DNA of 45,991 nucleotides from Aquabacterium sp. (GCF_014378415.1 NZ_JACMNS010000171.1:1-45991); one strand, 5' to 3'. Shown: positions 1 to 13,005, numbered from the stretch's first letter. Program-made: numbers and translations. The notes: generated by a model from the sequence alone, not told the origin.

Positions 1-136
1 GCGACAGCTTGACCAGGCCGCAGGCCAACACCGCGGCCAGCGCCAACCCTGCCAGCGCGGCAGACGCGGCATTCATCCAGCGGATGTCTTGCGGCATCTC
101 GCTGGCATGGGGGTTGAGGGCGGCGTTGGCCAACAT
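1..136 (-). CDS. ftsQ: Cell division protein FtsQ, N-terminal part (truncated by window edge)
   Basis: Reverse-strand frame from ATG at 136: MLANAALNPHASEMPQDIRWMNAASAALAGLALAAVLACGLVKLS; short cytoplasmic segment plus TM helix, directly downstream of ddlB as in dcw clusters. Confidence 0.8.
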   Translation of the reverse strand, partial: MLANAALNPHASEMPQDIRWMNAASAALAGLALAAVLACGLVKLS

Positions 137-152
137 GGTCAAGTCCTGGTCC

Positions 153-1124
153 TTACTTGGCGGAGTCCAGCGTGGCCGAGGCCAGCAGGGTAAGGCAGAG
201 TTGCTCGTAGCTCAGGCCAGCGGCCTTGGCGGACATCGGGACCAGGGAATGGCTGGTCATGCCGGGCGAGGTGTTGATCTCGAGCAAGAATGGCTGGCGG
301 TCGGTGTGGCGGATCATCACGTCGGCACGCGCCCAGCCCCGGCAACCCAGGGTCTTGAAAGCACGCAGCACTTGATGGCGAATCTCGACCTCTTCGTCCG
401 CGCCAAGCTGGCTGGGGCAGAGGTATTTGACCTCGTCGGTGAAGTACTTGTTCTGGTAGTCGTAGTTTCCACCGGGCGCGACGATGCGGATCACCGGCAG
501 GGCTTGCGCCTCGCCCTGCACCAGCAACACCGGGCAGGTGGTTTCCTCGCCTTCGATGAACTGTTCGCACAGCACTTCAGGGTCGTGCTGGGCGGCAGCG
601 GCGTAGGCGGCGGCGCACTGCGAGGGGTCGGTCACCTTGGTCAGGCCGATGGACGAGCCTTCGCGCGAGGGCTTGACGATCATGGGCGCGCCCAGCACGG
701 CCAGGGCCTGCGAGCATTCTTCGGCGCTGGAGACCATGCGCCAGTCGGGCGTGGGCAAGCCTTCGAAGCGCCAGATGCGCTTGGTCATGATCTTGTCCAT
801 GGCGATGCTGGAGGCCATCACGCCGGAGCCGGTGTAGGGGATGCCCAGCAGTTCCAGTACGCCTTGCACCGTGCCGTCTTCACCGCCGCGTCCGTGCAGG
901 GCGATGAAGCAGCGGTCGAAGCCCTCGGCCTTCAGGTCTTGCAAGGGGCGTTCGGCCGGGTCGAACGCGTGCGCGTCCACACCCTGCGATTGCAAGGCCT
1001 TGAGCACGCCCGAGCCCGACATGATCGAGATGTCGCGCTCGGCCGAGGTGCCGCCGAACAGCACGGCAACCTTGCCCAGCGACTTGACATCGATGGTGGG
1101 CGCAGGCAGTTGTGAGGTACTCAT
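153..1124 (-). CDS. ddlB: D-alanine--D-alanine ligase
   Basis: [22 protein letters not shown]-grasp motifs, [17 protein letters not shown]. Confidence 0.97.
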   Translation of the reverse strand: MSTSQLPAPTIDVKSLGKVAVLFGGTSAERDISIMSGSGVLKALQSQGVDAHAFDPAERPLQDLKAEGFDRCFIALHGRGGEDGTVQGVLELLGIPYTGSGVMASSIAMDKIMTKRIWRFEGLPTPDWRMVSSAEECSQALAVLGAPMIVKPSREGSSIGLTKVTDPSQCAAAYAAAAQHDPEVLCEQFIEGEETTCPVLLVQGEAQALPVIRIVAPGGNYDYQNKYFTDEVKYLCPSQLGADEEVEIRHQVLRAFKTLGCRGWARADVMIRHTDRQPFLLEINTSPGMTSHSLVPMSAKAAGLSYEQLCLTLLASATLDSAK

Positions 1125-1131
1125 GTCTTCA

Positions 1132-2535
1132 TCAATCCTTCAACAGTTCGACGACCTTGGGCGGCACGCCACCCATGGAGCCGGCGCCCATGCAGATCAC
1201 CACGTCGCCACCGCGCGTGTTGTGCGCGATGGCGCCTGGCAGGTCGGCCATGTCATCCACAAACAGGGGCTCGACCTTGCCGGCCACGCGCACGGCGCGG
1301 GTCAGCGCGCGGCCATCGGCAGCCACGATGGGTTGCTCGCCCGCGGAATAGACCTCGGTCAGCAAGACGGCATCGGCCGTGCCCAGTACCTTGACGAAGT
1401 CCTCGAAGCAATCGCGCGTGCGGGTGTAGCGGTGCGGCTGGAAGGCCAGCACCAGGCGTTGGCCCGGGAAAGCACCGCGCGCGGCGCTGATCACGGCGGC
1501 CATCTCGACCGGGTGGTGGCCATAGTCGTCAATCAGGGTGAACTGGCCGCCATCGGCCGCGCGCAACTCGCCATAGCGCTGGAAGCGCCGACCCACGCCG
1601 GTGAACTCGGACAAGGCCTTGGCAATGGGCGCATCAAGCAGCTCAATTTCGGTGGCCACGGCGATCGCGGCCAAGGCGTTGAGCACGTTGTGCACGCCGG
1701 GCAAGTTCAGGGTGACCGGCAAATCAGGCATCACCACACCATTGCGGCGCTGAACCACAAAGCGCATCTGGCCGCCGGGCAAGGCTTCGACATTGACCGC
1801 GCGCACCTGGGCGTCTTCACCAAAGCCATAGCTGATGACGGGCCGCGAGATCAGCGGGATGATCGAACGCACGCCCGGGTCATCGGCACACAAGATGGCC
1901 GCACCGTAGAAAGGCATCCGGTGCAGGAAATCGACGAAGGCCTGCTTCAGCTTGGCGAAGTCATGGCCGTAGGTGTCCATGTGGTCGGCGTCGATGTTGG
2001 TGACGACCGACAGGATGGGCAGCAGGTTCAAGAAGGAGGCGTCCGACTCATCGGCCTCGACCACGATGTAGTCGCCCTTGCCCAAGGCCGAGTTGGCCCC
2101 TGCGCTGTTGAGCTTGCCGCCGATCACGAAGGTGGGATCGACCCCGGCCTCGGCCAGGATGCAGGTGACCAGCGAGGTGGTGGTGGTCTTGCCGTGCGTG
2201 CCGGCGATGGCGATGCCGCGCTTGAGGCGCATCAGCTCAGCCAGCATGACGGCGCGCGGCACCACGGGGATGCGCTTGGTGCGCGCGGCGATCACCTCGG
2301 GGTTGTCGCCCCGCACGGCGGTAGACGTGACCACGGCTTCGGCGCCCACCACATGGTCGGCATCGTGGCCGATGAACACCTTGATGCCCAGCGAGGCCAG
2401 GCGGCGCGAGGTGGCGCTGTCGCTCTGGTCCGAGCCGGACACGGTGTAGCCCAGGTTGTGCAGGATCTCGGCGATGCCGCTCATGCCGGCCCCGCCGACA
2501 CCGACAAAGTGGATGTGTTTGACGGCGTGCTTCAT
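1132..2535 (-). CDS. murC: UDP-N-acetylmuramate--L-alanine ligase
   Basis: [46 protein letters not shown]. Confidence 0.97.
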   Translation of the reverse strand: MKHAVKHIHFVGVGGAGMSGIAEILHNLGYTVSGSDQSDSATSRRLASLGIKVFIGHDADHVVGAEAVVTSTAVRGDNPEVIAARTKRIPVVPRAVMLAELMRLKRGIAIAGTHGKTTTTSLVTCILAEAGVDPTFVIGGKLNSAGANSALGKGDYIVVEADESDASFLNLLPILSVVTNIDADHMDTYGHDFAKLKQAFVDFLHRMPFYGAAILCADDPGVRSIIPLISRPVISYGFGEDAQVRAVNVEALPGGQMRFVVQRRNGVVMPDLPVTLNLPGVHNVLNALAAIAVATEIELLDAPIAKALSEFTGVGRRFQRYGELRAADGGQFTLIDDYGHHPVEMAAVISAARGAFPGQRLVLAFQPHRYTRTRDCFEDFVKVLGTADAVLLTEVYSAGEQPIVAADGRALTRAVRVAGKVEPLFVDDMADLPGAIAHNTRGGDVVICMGAGSMGGVPPKVVELLKD

Positions 2536-3644
2536 GCTGACGCCCTTTTCTTCGAACTGGTGGTCACTAGTTTCTCGATCTCGTTGGCGACGGCCGCCGC
2601 CGCTTTCGGGCGGGCCAGCGCGCGGGCTTGGGTCGCCATGGCCTGCAGTCCATCACGCGTCAGGGCCTGCAGGCGCTGGGCCAGCGAGTCGGCGGTCAAT
2701 GACGTTTGCGGCAGGTGCACGGCGGCACCATGCTCGGCCATGTAAGCAGCGTTGTCGCGTTGGTGCGAGGTGGTGGACACCACCAGCGGCACCAGGATGC
2801 TGGCCACGCCAGCGGCGCACAGCTCGCTGACCGTGATGGCGCCGGCCCGGCACACCAGCACATCGCAGTCGGCCAGGCGCTGCGCCATGTTGTTGATGAA
2901 GGGGACGACCTCGACATCGCGCACGGTGTCGAGGCCCAAAGCGGCGTAGTCGGCCTTGACGTCGTCGAAGTTGGCCATGCCGGTCTGGTGGGTGACCTTG
3001 GGGCGCTGGTCAGCAGGGATCTTCGCCAGCGCTTGCGGCAAGACCTTGTTGAGCGTGACCGCACCCAGGCTGCCCCCGACCATCAGCACGCGCAGTGGAC
3101 CGGTGCGGCCCTGAAAGCGATCAGCTGGCACGGCGATGGCCTCAATCTCGGCACGCACCGGGTTGCCGGTGACGCGGGCCAGCTTGGTGCTGTTGGCCGC
3201 TGGGCCGTCGAAGCCGAAGGCCACCACATCGGCCACCGGCAGCAAAGCGCGGTTACTCATCAGCATGGCGGCATCGGCATTGACCAGCACCAGGGGCAGG
3301 CCACGTGCCGCCGCCATCATGCCGCCCGGGAAGCACACGTAGCCGCCCATGCCCAGCACGGCCGAGGCCTTGCGCTTGCCCAGGATGTTGAAGCATTCGG
3401 TGAAGGCTTTGAGCAGGCGCATGCCACCGGTCATGCTGTGCACCAGGCCCTTGCCACGCAGGCCGTTGAAAGCGATGGTGTCCAGCGGGATGCCGGTGGG
3501 CGGGACCAGGCGGTTTTCCATGCCAGTGTCGGTGCCCAGCCAGCTGATGGTCCAGCCACGCGCTTGCAACTCCTTGGCCACGGCCAGGCCGGGCATGATG
3601 TGCCCGCCCGTGCCTGCCGCCATGATCACGAGGTGACGGCTCAT
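2532..3644 (-). CDS. murG: UDP-N-acetylglucosamine--N-acetylmuramyl-(pentapeptide) pyrophosphoryl-undecaprenol N-acetylglucosamine transferase
   Basis: [37 protein letters not shown]; 4-bp overlap with murC. Confidence 0.97.
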   Translation of the reverse strand: MSRHLVIMAAGTGGHIMPGLAVAKELQARGWTISWLGTDTGMENRLVPPTGIPLDTIAFNGLRGKGLVHSMTGGMRLLKAFTECFNILGKRKASAVLGMGGYVCFPGGMMAAARGLPLVLVNADAAMLMSNRALLPVADVVAFGFDGPAANSTKLARVTGNPVRAEIEAIAVPADRFQGRTGPLRVLMVGGSLGAVTLNKVLPQALAKIPADQRPKVTHQTGMANFDDVKADYAALGLDTVRDVEVVPFINNMAQRLADCDVLVCRAGAITVSELCAAGVASILVPLVVSTTSHQRDNAAYMAEHGAAVHLPQTSLTADSLAQRLQALTRDGLQAMATQARALARPKAAAAVANEIEKLVTTSSKKRASA

Positions 3645-4915
3645 GCCCGACCTCCGCGCATCAACTGCCTGTTTTCAATGTCGACCCGCAGCACGATGGC
3701 CAGCGCGATGCAGTTCATCATCACGCCCGAGCCGCCGTAACTCATCAGGGGCAGAGTCAGGCCTTTGGTGGGTAACACGCCCAGGTTCACGCCCATGTTG
3801 ATGAAGGCCTGGCCACCCATCCACACGCCCACGCCTTGCGCCACCAGGCCCGAGAAAACCCGGTCCAGCGCGATGGCCTGGCGGCCGATGTGGAACAGGC
3901 GGCGCACCAGCCAGAAGAAGGCGCCGATGACGATGGCTACGCCCACGAAGCCCAGTTCCTCGCCGATCACGGCCAGCAGGAAATCGGTGTGGGCTTCTGG
4001 CAGGTAGTGCAGCTTTTCAAGGCTGGAGCCCAGGCCTTCGCCAAAGACCTCGCCACGGCCGAAGGCGATCAGGGAGTGGGTCAGCTGGTAGGCCTTGCCC
4101 AAGGCGTGTTTCTCATCCCACGGATCAAGGTAGGCAAAGATTCGCTCACGCCGCCAGGGGCTGAGCGACACCATCAACGCGAAGGCGCCCACCAGCACGG
4201 CCGTGATCAGGAAGAACATGCGCCCGTTGACGCCGCCCAGGAACAGGATGCTCATGGCGATCACGGCGATCACCATGAAGGCACCCATGTCGGGCTCGGC
4301 CAGCAACAGCAGGCCCACCACGGCGACGGCCACGGCCATCGGGGCCACGGCGCGGAAGAAGCGCTCCTTCACCTCCATCTTGCGCACCATGTAGTCGGCC
4401 GCATACAAGGTGATGGCCAGCTTGGCCAGCTCGGAAGGCTGAAAATTCATCACGCCCAATGGCAGCCAACGGCGCGCGCCATTGACGCCCTTGCCCACGT
4501 GCGGGATCAGCACCAGCATCAACAGCAGCAAGGACAGCACGAACAACCAGGGCGCCACGCGCTCCCAGGTGGACAGCGGGATCTGCGTGACCAGGGCCGC
4601 CACCATCAGCGACAAAATCAGGAAGAACAAATGGCGATTGAAGAAATAGGTGGGCGTGTACTTGGCAAACTTGGGGCTGTCGGGCAAAGCGATCGAGGCT
4701 GAATAGACCATGATCAGGCCCAGGGCCAACAGCGACAGCACCACCCACACCAGCGACTGGTCAAAGCCCATCACCTTGGAGGGCTGGACCAGGATGTTGA
4801 TGCGGTCGCGCACGGGTAAGGCCCCTTGGCCCTCGCCAGATTGGCCGCGCCAGTTTGACCAGCGGTCGCGCAAGCCACCCAGCCACGACATGGGATTGAG
4901 GACGCTGGCGTTCAT
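3641..4915 (-). CDS. ftsW: Lipid II flippase/peptidoglycan glycosyltransferase FtsW (SEDS family)
   Basis: Multi-TM SEDS protein; [51 protein letters not shown]. Confidence 0.97.
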   Translation of the reverse strand: MNASVLNPMSWLGGLRDRWSNWRGQSGEGQGALPVRDRINILVQPSKVMGFDQSLVWVVLSLLALGLIMVYSASIALPDSPKFAKYTPTYFFNRHLFFLILSLMVAALVTQIPLSTWERVAPWLFVLSLLLLMLVLIPHVGKGVNGARRWLPLGVMNFQPSELAKLAITLYAADYMVRKMEVKERFFRAVAPMAVAVAVVGLLLLAEPDMGAFMVIAVIAMSILFLGGVNGRMFFLITAVLVGAFALMVSLSPWRRERIFAYLDPWDEKHALGKAYQLTHSLIAFGRGEVFGEGLGSSLEKLHYLPEAHTDFLLAVIGEELGFVGVAIVIGAFFWLVRRLFHIGRQAIALDRVFSGLVAQGVGVWMGGQAFINMGVNLGVLPTKGLTLPLMSYGGSGVMMNCIALAIVLRVDIENRQLMRGGRA

Positions 4916-6696
4916 GCGACCTCTCCCCGCTCGATGGCCAGCTCACGCACGGTGTCGATGAACACCTGGGCTCGGTGACCGTAGTTGCGGAACATGTCCA
5001 GGCTGGCGCAAGCGGGGCTGAGCAGCACCGCGTCGCCAGGGTGGGCTTGTTCGAAAGCCCAGCGCGTGGCGGCCTCCAGGCTGTCGTGCCTTTGCAAGAT
5101 CAAGGCCGCGCCGTTGGCATGCCTCACGCCTGACAGAATCTCTTGCAAGGCCGGGCCATCGCGGCCGATCAAGGCCACAGCGCGTGCATGGCGGCCCACG
5201 GGATCGAGCAAAGGCGCGAAGTCCTGGCCCTTGCCATCGCCGCCCAGGATGAGGACGAGCTTGCCCGGCGACAGGTCAGCGCCCAGGCCCAGCAGCGCGG
5301 CCACGGTGGCGCCCACATTGGTACCCTTGCTGTCGTCGATGGCGTCAATGCCCGCCACGCTGGCCACGTGCTCCACCCGGTGCGACTCGCCACGGTACTC
5401 GCGCAAGCCATGCAGCATGGGCGCCAGCGGGCACCCCACCGCCGTGGCCAGGGCCAGGGCCGCCAATGCATTCGAGGCGTTGTGGCGACCACGGATGCGC
5501 AAGGCGTCGGCCGGCATCAGGCGCTGCAGGATGAGCTCATCCACATCGCCCTTCTTGCGCTTGATGGTGGGATCGGCCTCCAGGGCGCGCATCAACCAGG
5601 CCATGCCGCTCTCAGTGACCAAGCCGAAGTCGCCAGGGCGCTGGGGCGCATCCAGGCCAAACTTGACCAGGTGGCGGTGCACGACTTTGGCCGCACGCCC
5701 CTTGCCCCCCGACTTGATGACTTCGGGCTCGGGCACCATGGCCAGCACGGCCGGGTCATCACGGTTGATGACCATGATGGCGTGCTTGCCGTAGATGCGG
5801 GCCTTGGCGGCGGCGTAGGCTTTCATCGTGCCGTGCCAGTCCAGGTGGTCCTGCGTGACGTTCAGCACCACGGCCGCGCTGGGCTCGAAGTTGCTCACGC
5901 CATCGAGCTGGAAGCTGGACAACTCCAGCACCCAGACTTCAGGCAGGACTTCAAACACCGGTGCAGACGGAGGGGGCGGGGTCAGGACGATCAGGGGCTC
6001 GTCGGCATCGTCGGAGATGGCAGCGGGCGTGGGTTCCGACGCGGCATCAGGCGCCGCATCAACAGGCTGCACCGCAACGTCATCAGAGTCTTCAAACAGC
6101 GTCTCGGCGACCAGCGGTTCGTCGATGGCAGTGACCGGCGCGGCTTCGTCAATCAGCTCTTCATCGGCCACGACCACCACTTCAGGCTCCAGGTCCAGCG
6201 CAGTACCCAAGGTGTCCAGCAAGGTGGGCCCGATGTTGCCCGCCAAGCCCACGCGTTTGCCGGCCCGTTCGATCAACTGCGCAGTCAAGGACGTGGTGGT
6301 GGTCTTGCCATTGGTGCCGGTGATGGCGATCACCTTGGGCGCGTAGCCCCGGTCGGCCTTCAGGTCGTCCAGGGCCGAAGCGAACAACGACAACTCGCCG
6401 CGCACCGGGATGCCCAGCTCAGCGGCTTTTTCAAGCAAGGCGGCCACATCGGCCGAGGTCGGTGCCAGGCCTGGGCTCTTGAGCACGAGGTTGACGCCGT
6501 CCAGCAACTCCAGGCCCAGCCCCACGTGCAAGATCGCGCCGGGCACATGATGCGCCAACGTGGCAGCCTGCGGTGGCGCCTCGCGCGTGTCGGCCACGCG
6601 CACGGTGGCCCCGCAGCGCGCACTCCAGCGCGCCATGGCCAAGCCGGAGTCGCCCAGACCCAGGATCAGCACAGTGAGGTTGCGGAGGTAGTGCAT
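4912..6696 (-). CDS. murD: UDP-N-acetylmuramoylalanine--D-glutamate ligase with an acidic/proline-rich insertion
   Basis: [57 protein letters not shown]; 594 aa, longer than a canonical MurD. Confidence 0.95.
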   Translation of the reverse strand: MHYLRNLTVLILGLGDSGLAMARWSARCGATVRVADTREAPPQAATLAHHVPGAILHVGLGLELLDGVNLVLKSPGLAPTSADVAALLEKAAELGIPVRGELSLFASALDDLKADRGYAPKVIAITGTNGKTTTTSLTAQLIERAGKRVGLAGNIGPTLLDTLGTALDLEPEVVVVADEELIDEAAPVTAIDEPLVAETLFEDSDDVAVQPVDAAPDAASEPTPAAISDDADEPLIVLTPPPPSAPVFEVLPEVWVLELSSFQLDGVSNFEPSAAVVLNVTQDHLDWHGTMKAYAAAKARIYGKHAIMVINRDDPAVLAMVPEPEVIKSGGKGRAAKVVHRHLVKFGLDAPQRPGDFGLVTESGMAWLMRALEADPTIKRKKGDVDELILQRLMPADALRIRGRHNASNALAALALATAVGCPLAPMLHGLREYRGESHRVEHVASVAGIDAIDDSKGTNVGATVAALLGLGADLSPGKLVLILGGDGKGQDFAPLLDPVGRHARAVALIGRDGPALQEILSGVRHANGAALILQRHDSLEAATRWAFEQAHPGDAVLLSPACASLDMFRNYGHRAQVFIDTVRELAIERGEVA

Positions 6697-6715
6697 GTGT
6701 TCGGCGCTGGGCGGC

Positions 6716-7894
6716 TCAGCGCAGCTTCAAGGAGGACAAACCCAGCAGGCACAAGAGCATGGTGATGATCCAGAAGCGGACCACGACCTGCGTTTCTTTC
6801 CAACCAGATTTTTCAAAGTGGTGGTGCAGGGGCGCCATCAGCAGGATGCGGCGACCCTCGCCAAATTTCTTCTTGGTGTATTTGAAGTAGCCCACCTGCA
6901 CCATGACCGACAGCGCCTCGAGCACGAAAACGCCGCCCATCAAGGCCAGCACGATTTCCTGGCGCACGATCACGGCGATGGTGCCCAAAGCGCCGCCCAG
7001 GGCCAGCGCCCCGACGTCGCCCATGAAGACCTCGGCCGGGTAGGCGTTGAACCACAAAAAGGCCAGCCCCGCCCCCGCCATCGCGGCGCAAAAAATCATC
7101 AACTCGCCCGCCCCCGGGATGTGCGGCAGCAGCAGGTACTTGGAGAAAACAGCGTTGCCGGTGACGTAGCAGAAGATGCCCATCACGGACCCCACCATCA
7201 CCACCGGCATGATGGCCAGGCCATCCAGGCCGTCGGTCAGGTTGACGGCGTTGCTGGTGCCCACGATCACGATGTAGCTCAGCACGATGAAGCCCCACAC
7301 GCCCAGCGGGTAGCTCACCGTTTTGAAGAAGGGCACGATCAAATCGGCCTTGGGCGGCAGATCGTTTGAAAAGCCAGAACCGATCCAGCGGAAGAACAGC
7401 TCCAGCACGCGCAGGTTGTTGGTCTCGGACACGCTGAAGGCCAGGTACAGCGCGGCAATCAAGCCAATGACGGATTGCCAGAAATACTTCTCGCGCGAGG
7501 GCATGCCCTCCGGGTCTTTGTGCACCACTTTGCGCCAGTCGTCGGCCCAACCAATGGCACCGAAGCCCGTGGTCACGATCATCACGATCCACACGAATCG
7601 GTTGGACCAGTCGAACCACAGCAGGGTTGACACGCCAATGGCCAGCAGGATCAGCGCGCCACCCATGGTGGGCGTGCCGCGTTTGGTCAGGTGGCTTTGC
7701 ATCGCGTAGTCGCGGATGGGCTGGCCAATCTTCAACTCGGTGAGCTTGCGGATCAGGGTGGGGCCCAGCGCCAAGCCGATCAGCAAGGCGGTCATGGCCG
7801 CCATCACTGCGCGGAAGGTCAGGTACTGGAACACGCGCAAGAAGCCCCACTCGGGGTGCAGCACCTGCAGCCATTCGGTCAGGCTAAGCAGCAT
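6716..7894 (-). CDS. mraY: Phospho-N-acetylmuramoyl-pentapeptide-transferase
   Basis: [53 protein letters not shown]; start overlaps murF stop (ORF track start at 7918 is probably too far upstream). Confidence 0.96.
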   Translation of the reverse strand: MLLSLTEWLQVLHPEWGFLRVFQYLTFRAVMAAMTALLIGLALGPTLIRKLTELKIGQPIRDYAMQSHLTKRGTPTMGGALILLAIGVSTLLWFDWSNRFVWIVMIVTTGFGAIGWADDWRKVVHKDPEGMPSREKYFWQSVIGLIAALYLAFSVSETNNLRVLELFFRWIGSGFSNDLPPKADLIVPFFKTVSYPLGVWGFIVLSYIVIVGTSNAVNLTDGLDGLAIMPVVMVGSVMGIFCYVTGNAVFSKYLLLPHIPGAGELMIFCAAMAGAGLAFLWFNAYPAEVFMGDVGALALGGALGTIAVIVRQEIVLALMGGVFVLEALSVMVQVGYFKYTKKKFGEGRRILLMAPLHHHFEKSGWKETQVVVRFWIITMLLCLLGLSSLKLR

Positions 7895-10844
7895 GGGCAC
7901 CTCCCAACAGCACGGCAACGACTTGTTCCATTTTCATGAAGCGAGACCCTTTGACCAGGACCGACGCGGCTTCAGGTGCGCCGGTCTTGGCGTTGAGCGC
8001 AGCCACGATGTCGGCAGCACTGTCGAAATGTTGGGCGCTGGGGCCAAAGGCTTGGGCCGCATGCGCACACAAGGTGCCAGCGGTCCAGAACTGCTCGATG
8101 CCACGCTCGCGGGCGTAACGCCCCGCTTCTTCGTGGAAAGACGGGCCTTGGTTGCCGACCTCACCCATGTCGCCCAGCACCAGCCATTGCGGGCCCGGCA
8201 AGCCGGCCAGCATGTCAATGGCGGCAAGCACCGAATCCGGGTTGGCGTTGTAGCTGTCGTCGATCAGGGTGACATCGCGGCCTTGGCGCTGGATGCCATG
8301 CAATTGTGAACGGCCCTTGACCGGCTCGAAAGCTTGCAAGCCAGTCACCACCGCCGTCAGCGACGCGCCTGCCGCCAGGGCAGAAGCGGTGGCGGCCAGC
8401 GCATTGCGCACATTGTGGGCACCGGCCATGGGCAGCTTGACACTGGCCTGACCCGCTGGCGTGCGCAGCGCGATCACCCAATGTGGCGAAGGCTGGGCTT
8501 GCCAGGTGGCCTGGCCGGTGACGGCCGCTGGGCCCTCAGCGGCGAAGTCAATCACGTGGCAACCGTTGGCCAATTCGCGCCAGATCGGCGCATGCTCGTC
8601 GTCGGCCGGGAAGACCGCCACGCCACCACGCGACAAGGCCTGCAGCACCGCCCCGTTCTCACGCGCCACGGCCTCGACCGTGTGCATGAACTCCTGGTGT
8701 TCGCGCTGGGCGTTGTTGACCAGCGCCACGGTGGGGGCCGCGATGGCCGACAACTGGGCTATCTCGCCGGGGTGGTTCATGCCCAACTCGACCACGGCGC
8801 AGCGGTGCTGGCCTTGGCGCAGGCGCAACAAGGTGAGCGGCACGCCGATCTCGTTGTTGTAGTTGCCTTGCGTGGACAAGGCCGCATCGGGCAGGCCTTG
8901 CTCGGCCACCCAGGCCTGCAGGATCGAGGCGATCATCTGCGTGACGGTGGTCTTGCCATTGCTGCCGGTGACCGCGATCAGCGGGATGTCAAACCGCGAA
9001 CGCCAGCCCGAAGCCAACCAGCCCAGGGCCGCCCTCGTGTCACTGACCGTCAGGCCTGGCAGGCCCGAGCTGTCCAGACCACGCTGCACCAGGGCCGCCA
9101 CCGCACCCGCTTCGCGCGCTTGCGGCAGAAAATCGTGCGCATCGAAACGCTCACCACGCAGTGCCACGAACAGGTCGCCCTGTTGCAGGGTGCGGGTGTC
9201 AGTGTGGGCACGCAGCAAAGGAGTGGCCGGGTCGCCCGACAAGGTCGAACCCGGCAAAAGCTGTTGGGCCAAGCCAAGTGTCATCATGGGTGCGCTGCCT
9301 TGAACAGGTGCGCCAAAGCGGCGCACCAGGGCCTGGGTGGCCTGGTCGGTGTCGGAAAACGGTGTCTTCACACCGGCCACTTCCTGCATGGTTTCATGGC
9401 CCTTGCCCGCGATGAGCACCACGTCTTTCGGGTCGCAGCGCGAGATCGCATCGGCGATCGCTTCGGCGCGGTCGTCCAGCACGTCGACGTCATCGTGGCG
9501 CGCGATGCCCGCCAGGATCTGCGAGAGGATGAAGCAAGGCTTTTCATCGCGCGGGTTGTCGCTGGTCAGCACCAGGTGGTCGGCGAACTGCTCGGCAATC
9601 GCGCCCATCAGCGGGCGCTTGATCGGGTCGCGGTTGCCGCCACAGCCGAACACACACCACAACTGGCCACCACGGGCCTTGGCCATCGGCGACAAGGCAC
9701 ACAGCGCTTTCTTCAAGGCATCGGGTGTGTGCGCATAGTCCACCACCACCACCGGCTGGCCTTCTGGCGCCACGTGGGGCAAAGCCACCCGTTGCATGCG
9801 CCCGGGCACCGGCGTGAGGTTCTCGCAAGCGGCCACGGCCTGGCTCAAGGACACGCCCAGGGCGCGCAAGGCACCGATCACCGCCAACAGGTTCGACGCA
9901 TTGAACTCGCCCACCAGGTGGGTGTTGACCTCGACGTGGTCCACCGTGGCGTCCAGGTCGGCATCGCGCTCGACCAGGGTGAAGCCCATGCCATCGGCGT
10001 GGTGGGTCAGGCCGGTGGCTTGCAGGCGTGCTGTGTGCACCAGGCCATAAGTCCACAAATCCAGGCCACGCGCGCTCACACCATCGGCCAATGAACCGCC
10101 CGCCGGGTCGTCCAGATTGACCACGGCCGCGCGCAGGCCAGGCCAATCGAACAAGGCCCGCTTGGCTTCCCAGTAGGCGGCCATGCTGCCGTGGTAATCC
10201 AGGTGGTCTTGTGTGAAGTTGGTGAACTGGGCCACGCTGATGCGGGTGGCGCCCAGGCGCTGTTCTTCGATGCCGATGGACGAGGCCTCGATGGCGACGG
10301 CCTGCCAACCTTGATCCACGAATTGGCGGAAGGTGGCGTGCAAGGTGATGGGGTCGGGCGTGGTCAGGCCGGTGGGCATCAAGTCGCCGCCACCCGGCTG
10401 ACCGACACCCAAGGTGCCAATGACACCACAGCGGCGGCCCACGGCGCTCAGCGCTTGCGCGGTCCACCACGAGGTCGACGTCTTGCCATTGGTGCCCGTC
10501 ACGGCCACCACGTCCAGCTGCGCGCTGGGTTCGTTGTAGAAACCATGCGCGATCTCGGCGCTGGCGGCTTTCAAGCCCTTGAACGCCGCCACGCGGGCAT
10601 CGCCAAAAACAAAGGCCTGGGCACCATCGGCTTCGACCAGGCAGGCGCGGGCGCCATCCTGCAAGGCTTGCGCCACGAAAGCGCGGCCATCGCGCGCCGC
10701 GCCCGGCCAGGCGATGAAGCCCACACCCTGCCGCGCCTGGTCGGCCACGGCGCGGCTGTTCACCGTGAGCGACTTGACGCCCTGCTGGCGCAGCCACGCC
10801 ATGGCGTCATCGACGCACGTGAGGATCAGCAGCGAGGCACCCAT
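7884..10844 (-). CDS. murE-murF: Bifunctional MurE/MurF fusion
   Basis: One 986-aa frame with two Mur ligase modules: [13 protein letters not shown] (MurE half, SDNPRDEKP) and [14 protein letters not shown] (MurF half, [10 protein letters not shown]). Confidence 0.96.
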   Translation of the reverse strand: MGASLLILTCVDDAMAWLRQQGVKSLTVNSRAVADQARQGVGFIAWPGAARDGRAFVAQALQDGARACLVEADGAQAFVFGDARVAAFKGLKAASAEIAHGFYNEPSAQLDVVAVTGTNGKTSTSWWTAQALSAVGRRCGVIGTLGVGQPGGGDLMPTGLTTPDPITLHATFRQFVDQGWQAVAIEASSIGIEEQRLGATRISVAQFTNFTQDHLDYHGSMAAYWEAKRALFDWPGLRAAVVNLDDPAGGSLADGVSARGLDLWTYGLVHTARLQATGLTHHADGMGFTLVERDADLDATVDHVEVNTHLVGEFNASNLLAVIGALRALGVSLSQAVAACENLTPVPGRMQRVALPHVAPEGQPVVVVDYAHTPDALKKALCALSPMAKARGGQLWCVFGCGGNRDPIKRPLMGAIAEQFADHLVLTSDNPRDEKPCFILSQILAGIARHDDVDVLDDRAEAIADAISRCDPKDVVLIAGKGHETMQEVAGVKTPFSDTDQATQALVRRFGAPVQGSAPMMTLGLAQQLLPGSTLSGDPATPLLRAHTDTRTLQQGDLFVALRGERFDAHDFLPQAREAGAVAALVQRGLDSSGLPGLTVSDTRAALGWLASGWRSRFDIPLIAVTGSNGKTTVTQMIASILQAWVAEQGLPDAALSTQGNYNNEIGVPLTLLRLRQGQHRCAVVELGMNHPGEIAQLSAIAAPTVALVNNAQREHQEFMHTVEAVARENGAVLQALSRGGVAVFPADDEHAPIWRELANGCHVIDFAAEGPAAVTGQATWQAQPSPHWVIALRTPAGQASVKLPMAGAHNVRNALAATASALAAGASLTAVVTGLQAFEPVKGRSQLHGIQRQGRDVTLIDDSYNANPDSVLAAIDMLAGLPGPQWLVLGDMGEVGNQGPSFHEEAGRYARERGIEQFWTAGTLCAHAAQAFGPSAQHFDSAADIVAALNAKTGAPEAASVLVKGSRFMKMEQVVAVLLGGAHAA

Positions 10845-12724
10845 CAGAAACTTTCCTCCACGCTTTGCATGGCCGTGATGTCGGGCCGCACGTCCAGATC
10901 GGGCATCACGCCAAGGCGGTTCAAGGTTTGCTCGACCACCTGGCTGAACACCGGCGCGGCCACATCACCACCAAAGTACACGCCATTGCCCGGCTCGTCC
11001 ACCATCACCGCGACGACGATGCGGGGATGGCTGATGGGCGCGATGCCCACGAACCACGAGCGGTACTTGTTGCCGGAGTAGCCCTTGCCTTCTTGCTTGT
11101 GCGCGGTGCCGGTTTTGCCACCCACGCTGTAACCCATGGCCTGGGCCTTGGGCGCCGTGCCGCCATTGGCGGTGACCATGGCCAACATCTTGCGGACCTC
11201 GCGCGCGGTCTCGGGCGAGAACACGCGCGCGCCACGCACGGGCACCACCTCATCCAGGGGCGTGCTCAAGCCCGGCTTGTAGTCGGTGCGCAAGGCCAGC
11301 TTCTTGGGCATGGCGGTTTCATCGGCATCATCGCGCTTGAGCAGGCTGATCGGGATCAGCTCGCCATCGCGCGCAAACACCGTGTAGGCCTGCGCCAGTT
11401 GCAGCAAGCTGGCCGACAGGCCATAGCCATAGCTCATGGTGACCTGCTCGATGCGGCGCCAGCTTTTATAAGGGCGCAAGCGGCCAGTGACCACGCCGGG
11501 GAAACCAATCTGCGGCTTTTGCCCCAGCCCCACCGCCGTGAACAACTCCCACATCTCTTTGGGCTGGAACTGCAGCGCCATCTTGGCCGTGCCGATGTTG
11601 CTGGACTTCTGGATGACCTGCTCGACCGTGAGGTCGCCATGCGGGTGCGAATCGGTGATGGTGGCGCCATCGATGGTCATGCGCCCATTGCCGGTGGCAA
11701 TGATGGTGTCGGGCTTGACGCGATTGGTCTCGAGCGCCCACGAGATGATGAAAGGCTTCATCGTGGAGCCGGGCTCGAAGGTGTCGGTCAAGGCCCGGTT
11801 GCGCAGTTGCGCGCCGGTCAGGTTGCGGCGGTCGGAGGGCGTGTAACTGGGCACATTGGCCAGGGCCAGCACTTCGCCGGTCTGGGCATCGAGCACCACC
11901 ACGCTGCCAGCCTTGGCCTTGTGCAGCGCCACGGCATCGCGGATGCGCTGGTAGGCGTAGAACTGGATCTTCGCGTCGATCGAAAGGCGGATTTCGCGGC
12001 CATCGTCGGCGGGGATCAAATCACCCACGGACTCGACCACGCGGCCCAGGCGGTCCTTGATCACGTGGCGCACGCCATCGCGGCCCACCAGTTGCTTCTG
12101 GTAGGCCAGCTCGATGCCTTCCTGGCCTTCGTCCTCGATGTTGGTGAAGCCCACGATGTGCGCGGCGGCCTCGCCTTCGGGATACTGGCGCTTGGTTTCC
12201 TTGATCTCGTGCACGCCCTTGATGTCGAGCGCGGCCACTTGCTGGGCCACGCTGTCGTCCACCTGCCGGCGCAGCCAGGCGAAGTTCTGGTTGCCATCCA
12301 GGCGCTTCTTCAGCTCGGCGGGTTTCATGTTCAGCAGCTTGGCCAAGGCCTTGAACTGCTCGGGCGTGGCCTCAAAATCTTTGGGGATGACCCACAAGGA
12401 AGGCGACGGCACGCTGGACGCCAGCAACTCGCCATTGCGGTCCAGGATGCGGCCTCGGTTGGCGGGCAACTCGATGCGGCGCTCGTAGCGGCTGGCACCT
12501 TGCTGCAGGTAGAAATCGTTGTGGATGATCTGGATCCAGGCGGCGCGCCCGATCAGCACAGCAAAGCCCAGGCCGATGGCACCGATCAAAAACTTCACGC
12601 GCCAGGGTGGCGTGCGTGAGGCCAGCAAAGGGCTGGTGGCATAGCGCACCGTGGGCATGGCCGAAGCGTTCTGCCGACGCGGCAAGCGGCGCAGTTTTCG
12701 GACCAGATCGCCCAGGCGGCTCAC
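10844..12724 (-). CDS. ftsI: Peptidoglycan D,D-transpeptidase FtsI (PBP3)
   Basis: EPGSTMKPF (SxxK), SSNIGTAKMAL, GKTGTAHK (KTG); N-terminal TM; between ftsL and murE. Confidence 0.97.
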   Translation of the reverse strand: MSRLGDLVRKLRRLPRRQNASAMPTVRYATSPLLASRTPPWRVKFLIGAIGLGFAVLIGRAAWIQIIHNDFYLQQGASRYERRIELPANRGRILDRNGELLASSVPSPSLWVIPKDFEATPEQFKALAKLLNMKPAELKKRLDGNQNFAWLRRQVDDSVAQQVAALDIKGVHEIKETKRQYPEGEAAAHIVGFTNIEDEGQEGIELAYQKQLVGRDGVRHVIKDRLGRVVESVGDLIPADDGREIRLSIDAKIQFYAYQRIRDAVALHKAKAGSVVVLDAQTGEVLALANVPSYTPSDRRNLTGAQLRNRALTDTFEPGSTMKPFIISWALETNRVKPDTIIATGNGRMTIDGATITDSHPHGDLTVEQVIQKSSNIGTAKMALQFQPKEMWELFTAVGLGQKPQIGFPGVVTGRLRPYKSWRRIEQVTMSYGYGLSASLLQLAQAYTVFARDGELIPISLLKRDDADETAMPKKLALRTDYKPGLSTPLDEVVPVRGARVFSPETAREVRKMLAMVTANGGTAPKAQAMGYSVGGKTGTAHKQEGKGYSGNKYRSWFVGIAPISHPRIVVAVMVDEPGNGVYFGGDVAAPVFSQVVEQTLNRLGVMPDLDVRPDITAMQSVEESF

Positions 12725-13005
12725 GGCGTGACCCCTGACGCGGCTTCATTCACATAGTGCGTGACGGCGGGCGTGGCGCTGAACATGCGCAGCTTTTCGC
12801 GCGCGAGCTTTTCAACGCGCAAGGGCGTGGCCTGCGCACGCTTGTCCAGCTGCAGGCGCTCGCGGTCGCTTTGCAACTCGTGCTCGCGGTTCTGGGCTTT
12901 TTCAAGCTCAACGAACAGGTGCCGCGACTCGTAGCTGGAGCGGATCAGCCAGACGCAGCTGATGAGCAGCATTGCCACGAGCAGCAGGTTGAGCCGCGCC
13001 ATCAC
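12721..13005 (-). CDS. ftsL: Cell division protein FtsL
   Basis: 94-aa single-TM protein with coiled coil between ftsI and rsmH; 4-bp overlaps at both ends. Confidence 0.92.
   Translation of the reverse strand: MMARLNLLLVAMLLISCVWLIRSSYESRHLFVELEKAQNREHELQSDRERLQLDKRAQATPLRVEKLAREKLRMFSATPAVTHYVNEAASGVTP

Noticed and set aside
841-2745. 634-aa plus-strand ORF antisense to murC/murG/ddlB
   Set aside because: High-GC shadow ORF; composition (His/Gly/Gln/Arg-rich) is non-protein-like and the opposite strand encodes clear MurC
5143-6765. 540-aa plus-strand ORF antisense to murD
   Set aside because: Shadow ORF with no recognisable motif
8334-10094. 586-aa plus-strand ORF antisense to murE/murF
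   Set aside because: Shadow ORF of a well-supported Mur ligase fusion
10865-12619. 584-aa plus-strand ORF antisense to ftsI
   Set aside because: Shadow ORF; ftsI has all PBP motifs on the minus strand
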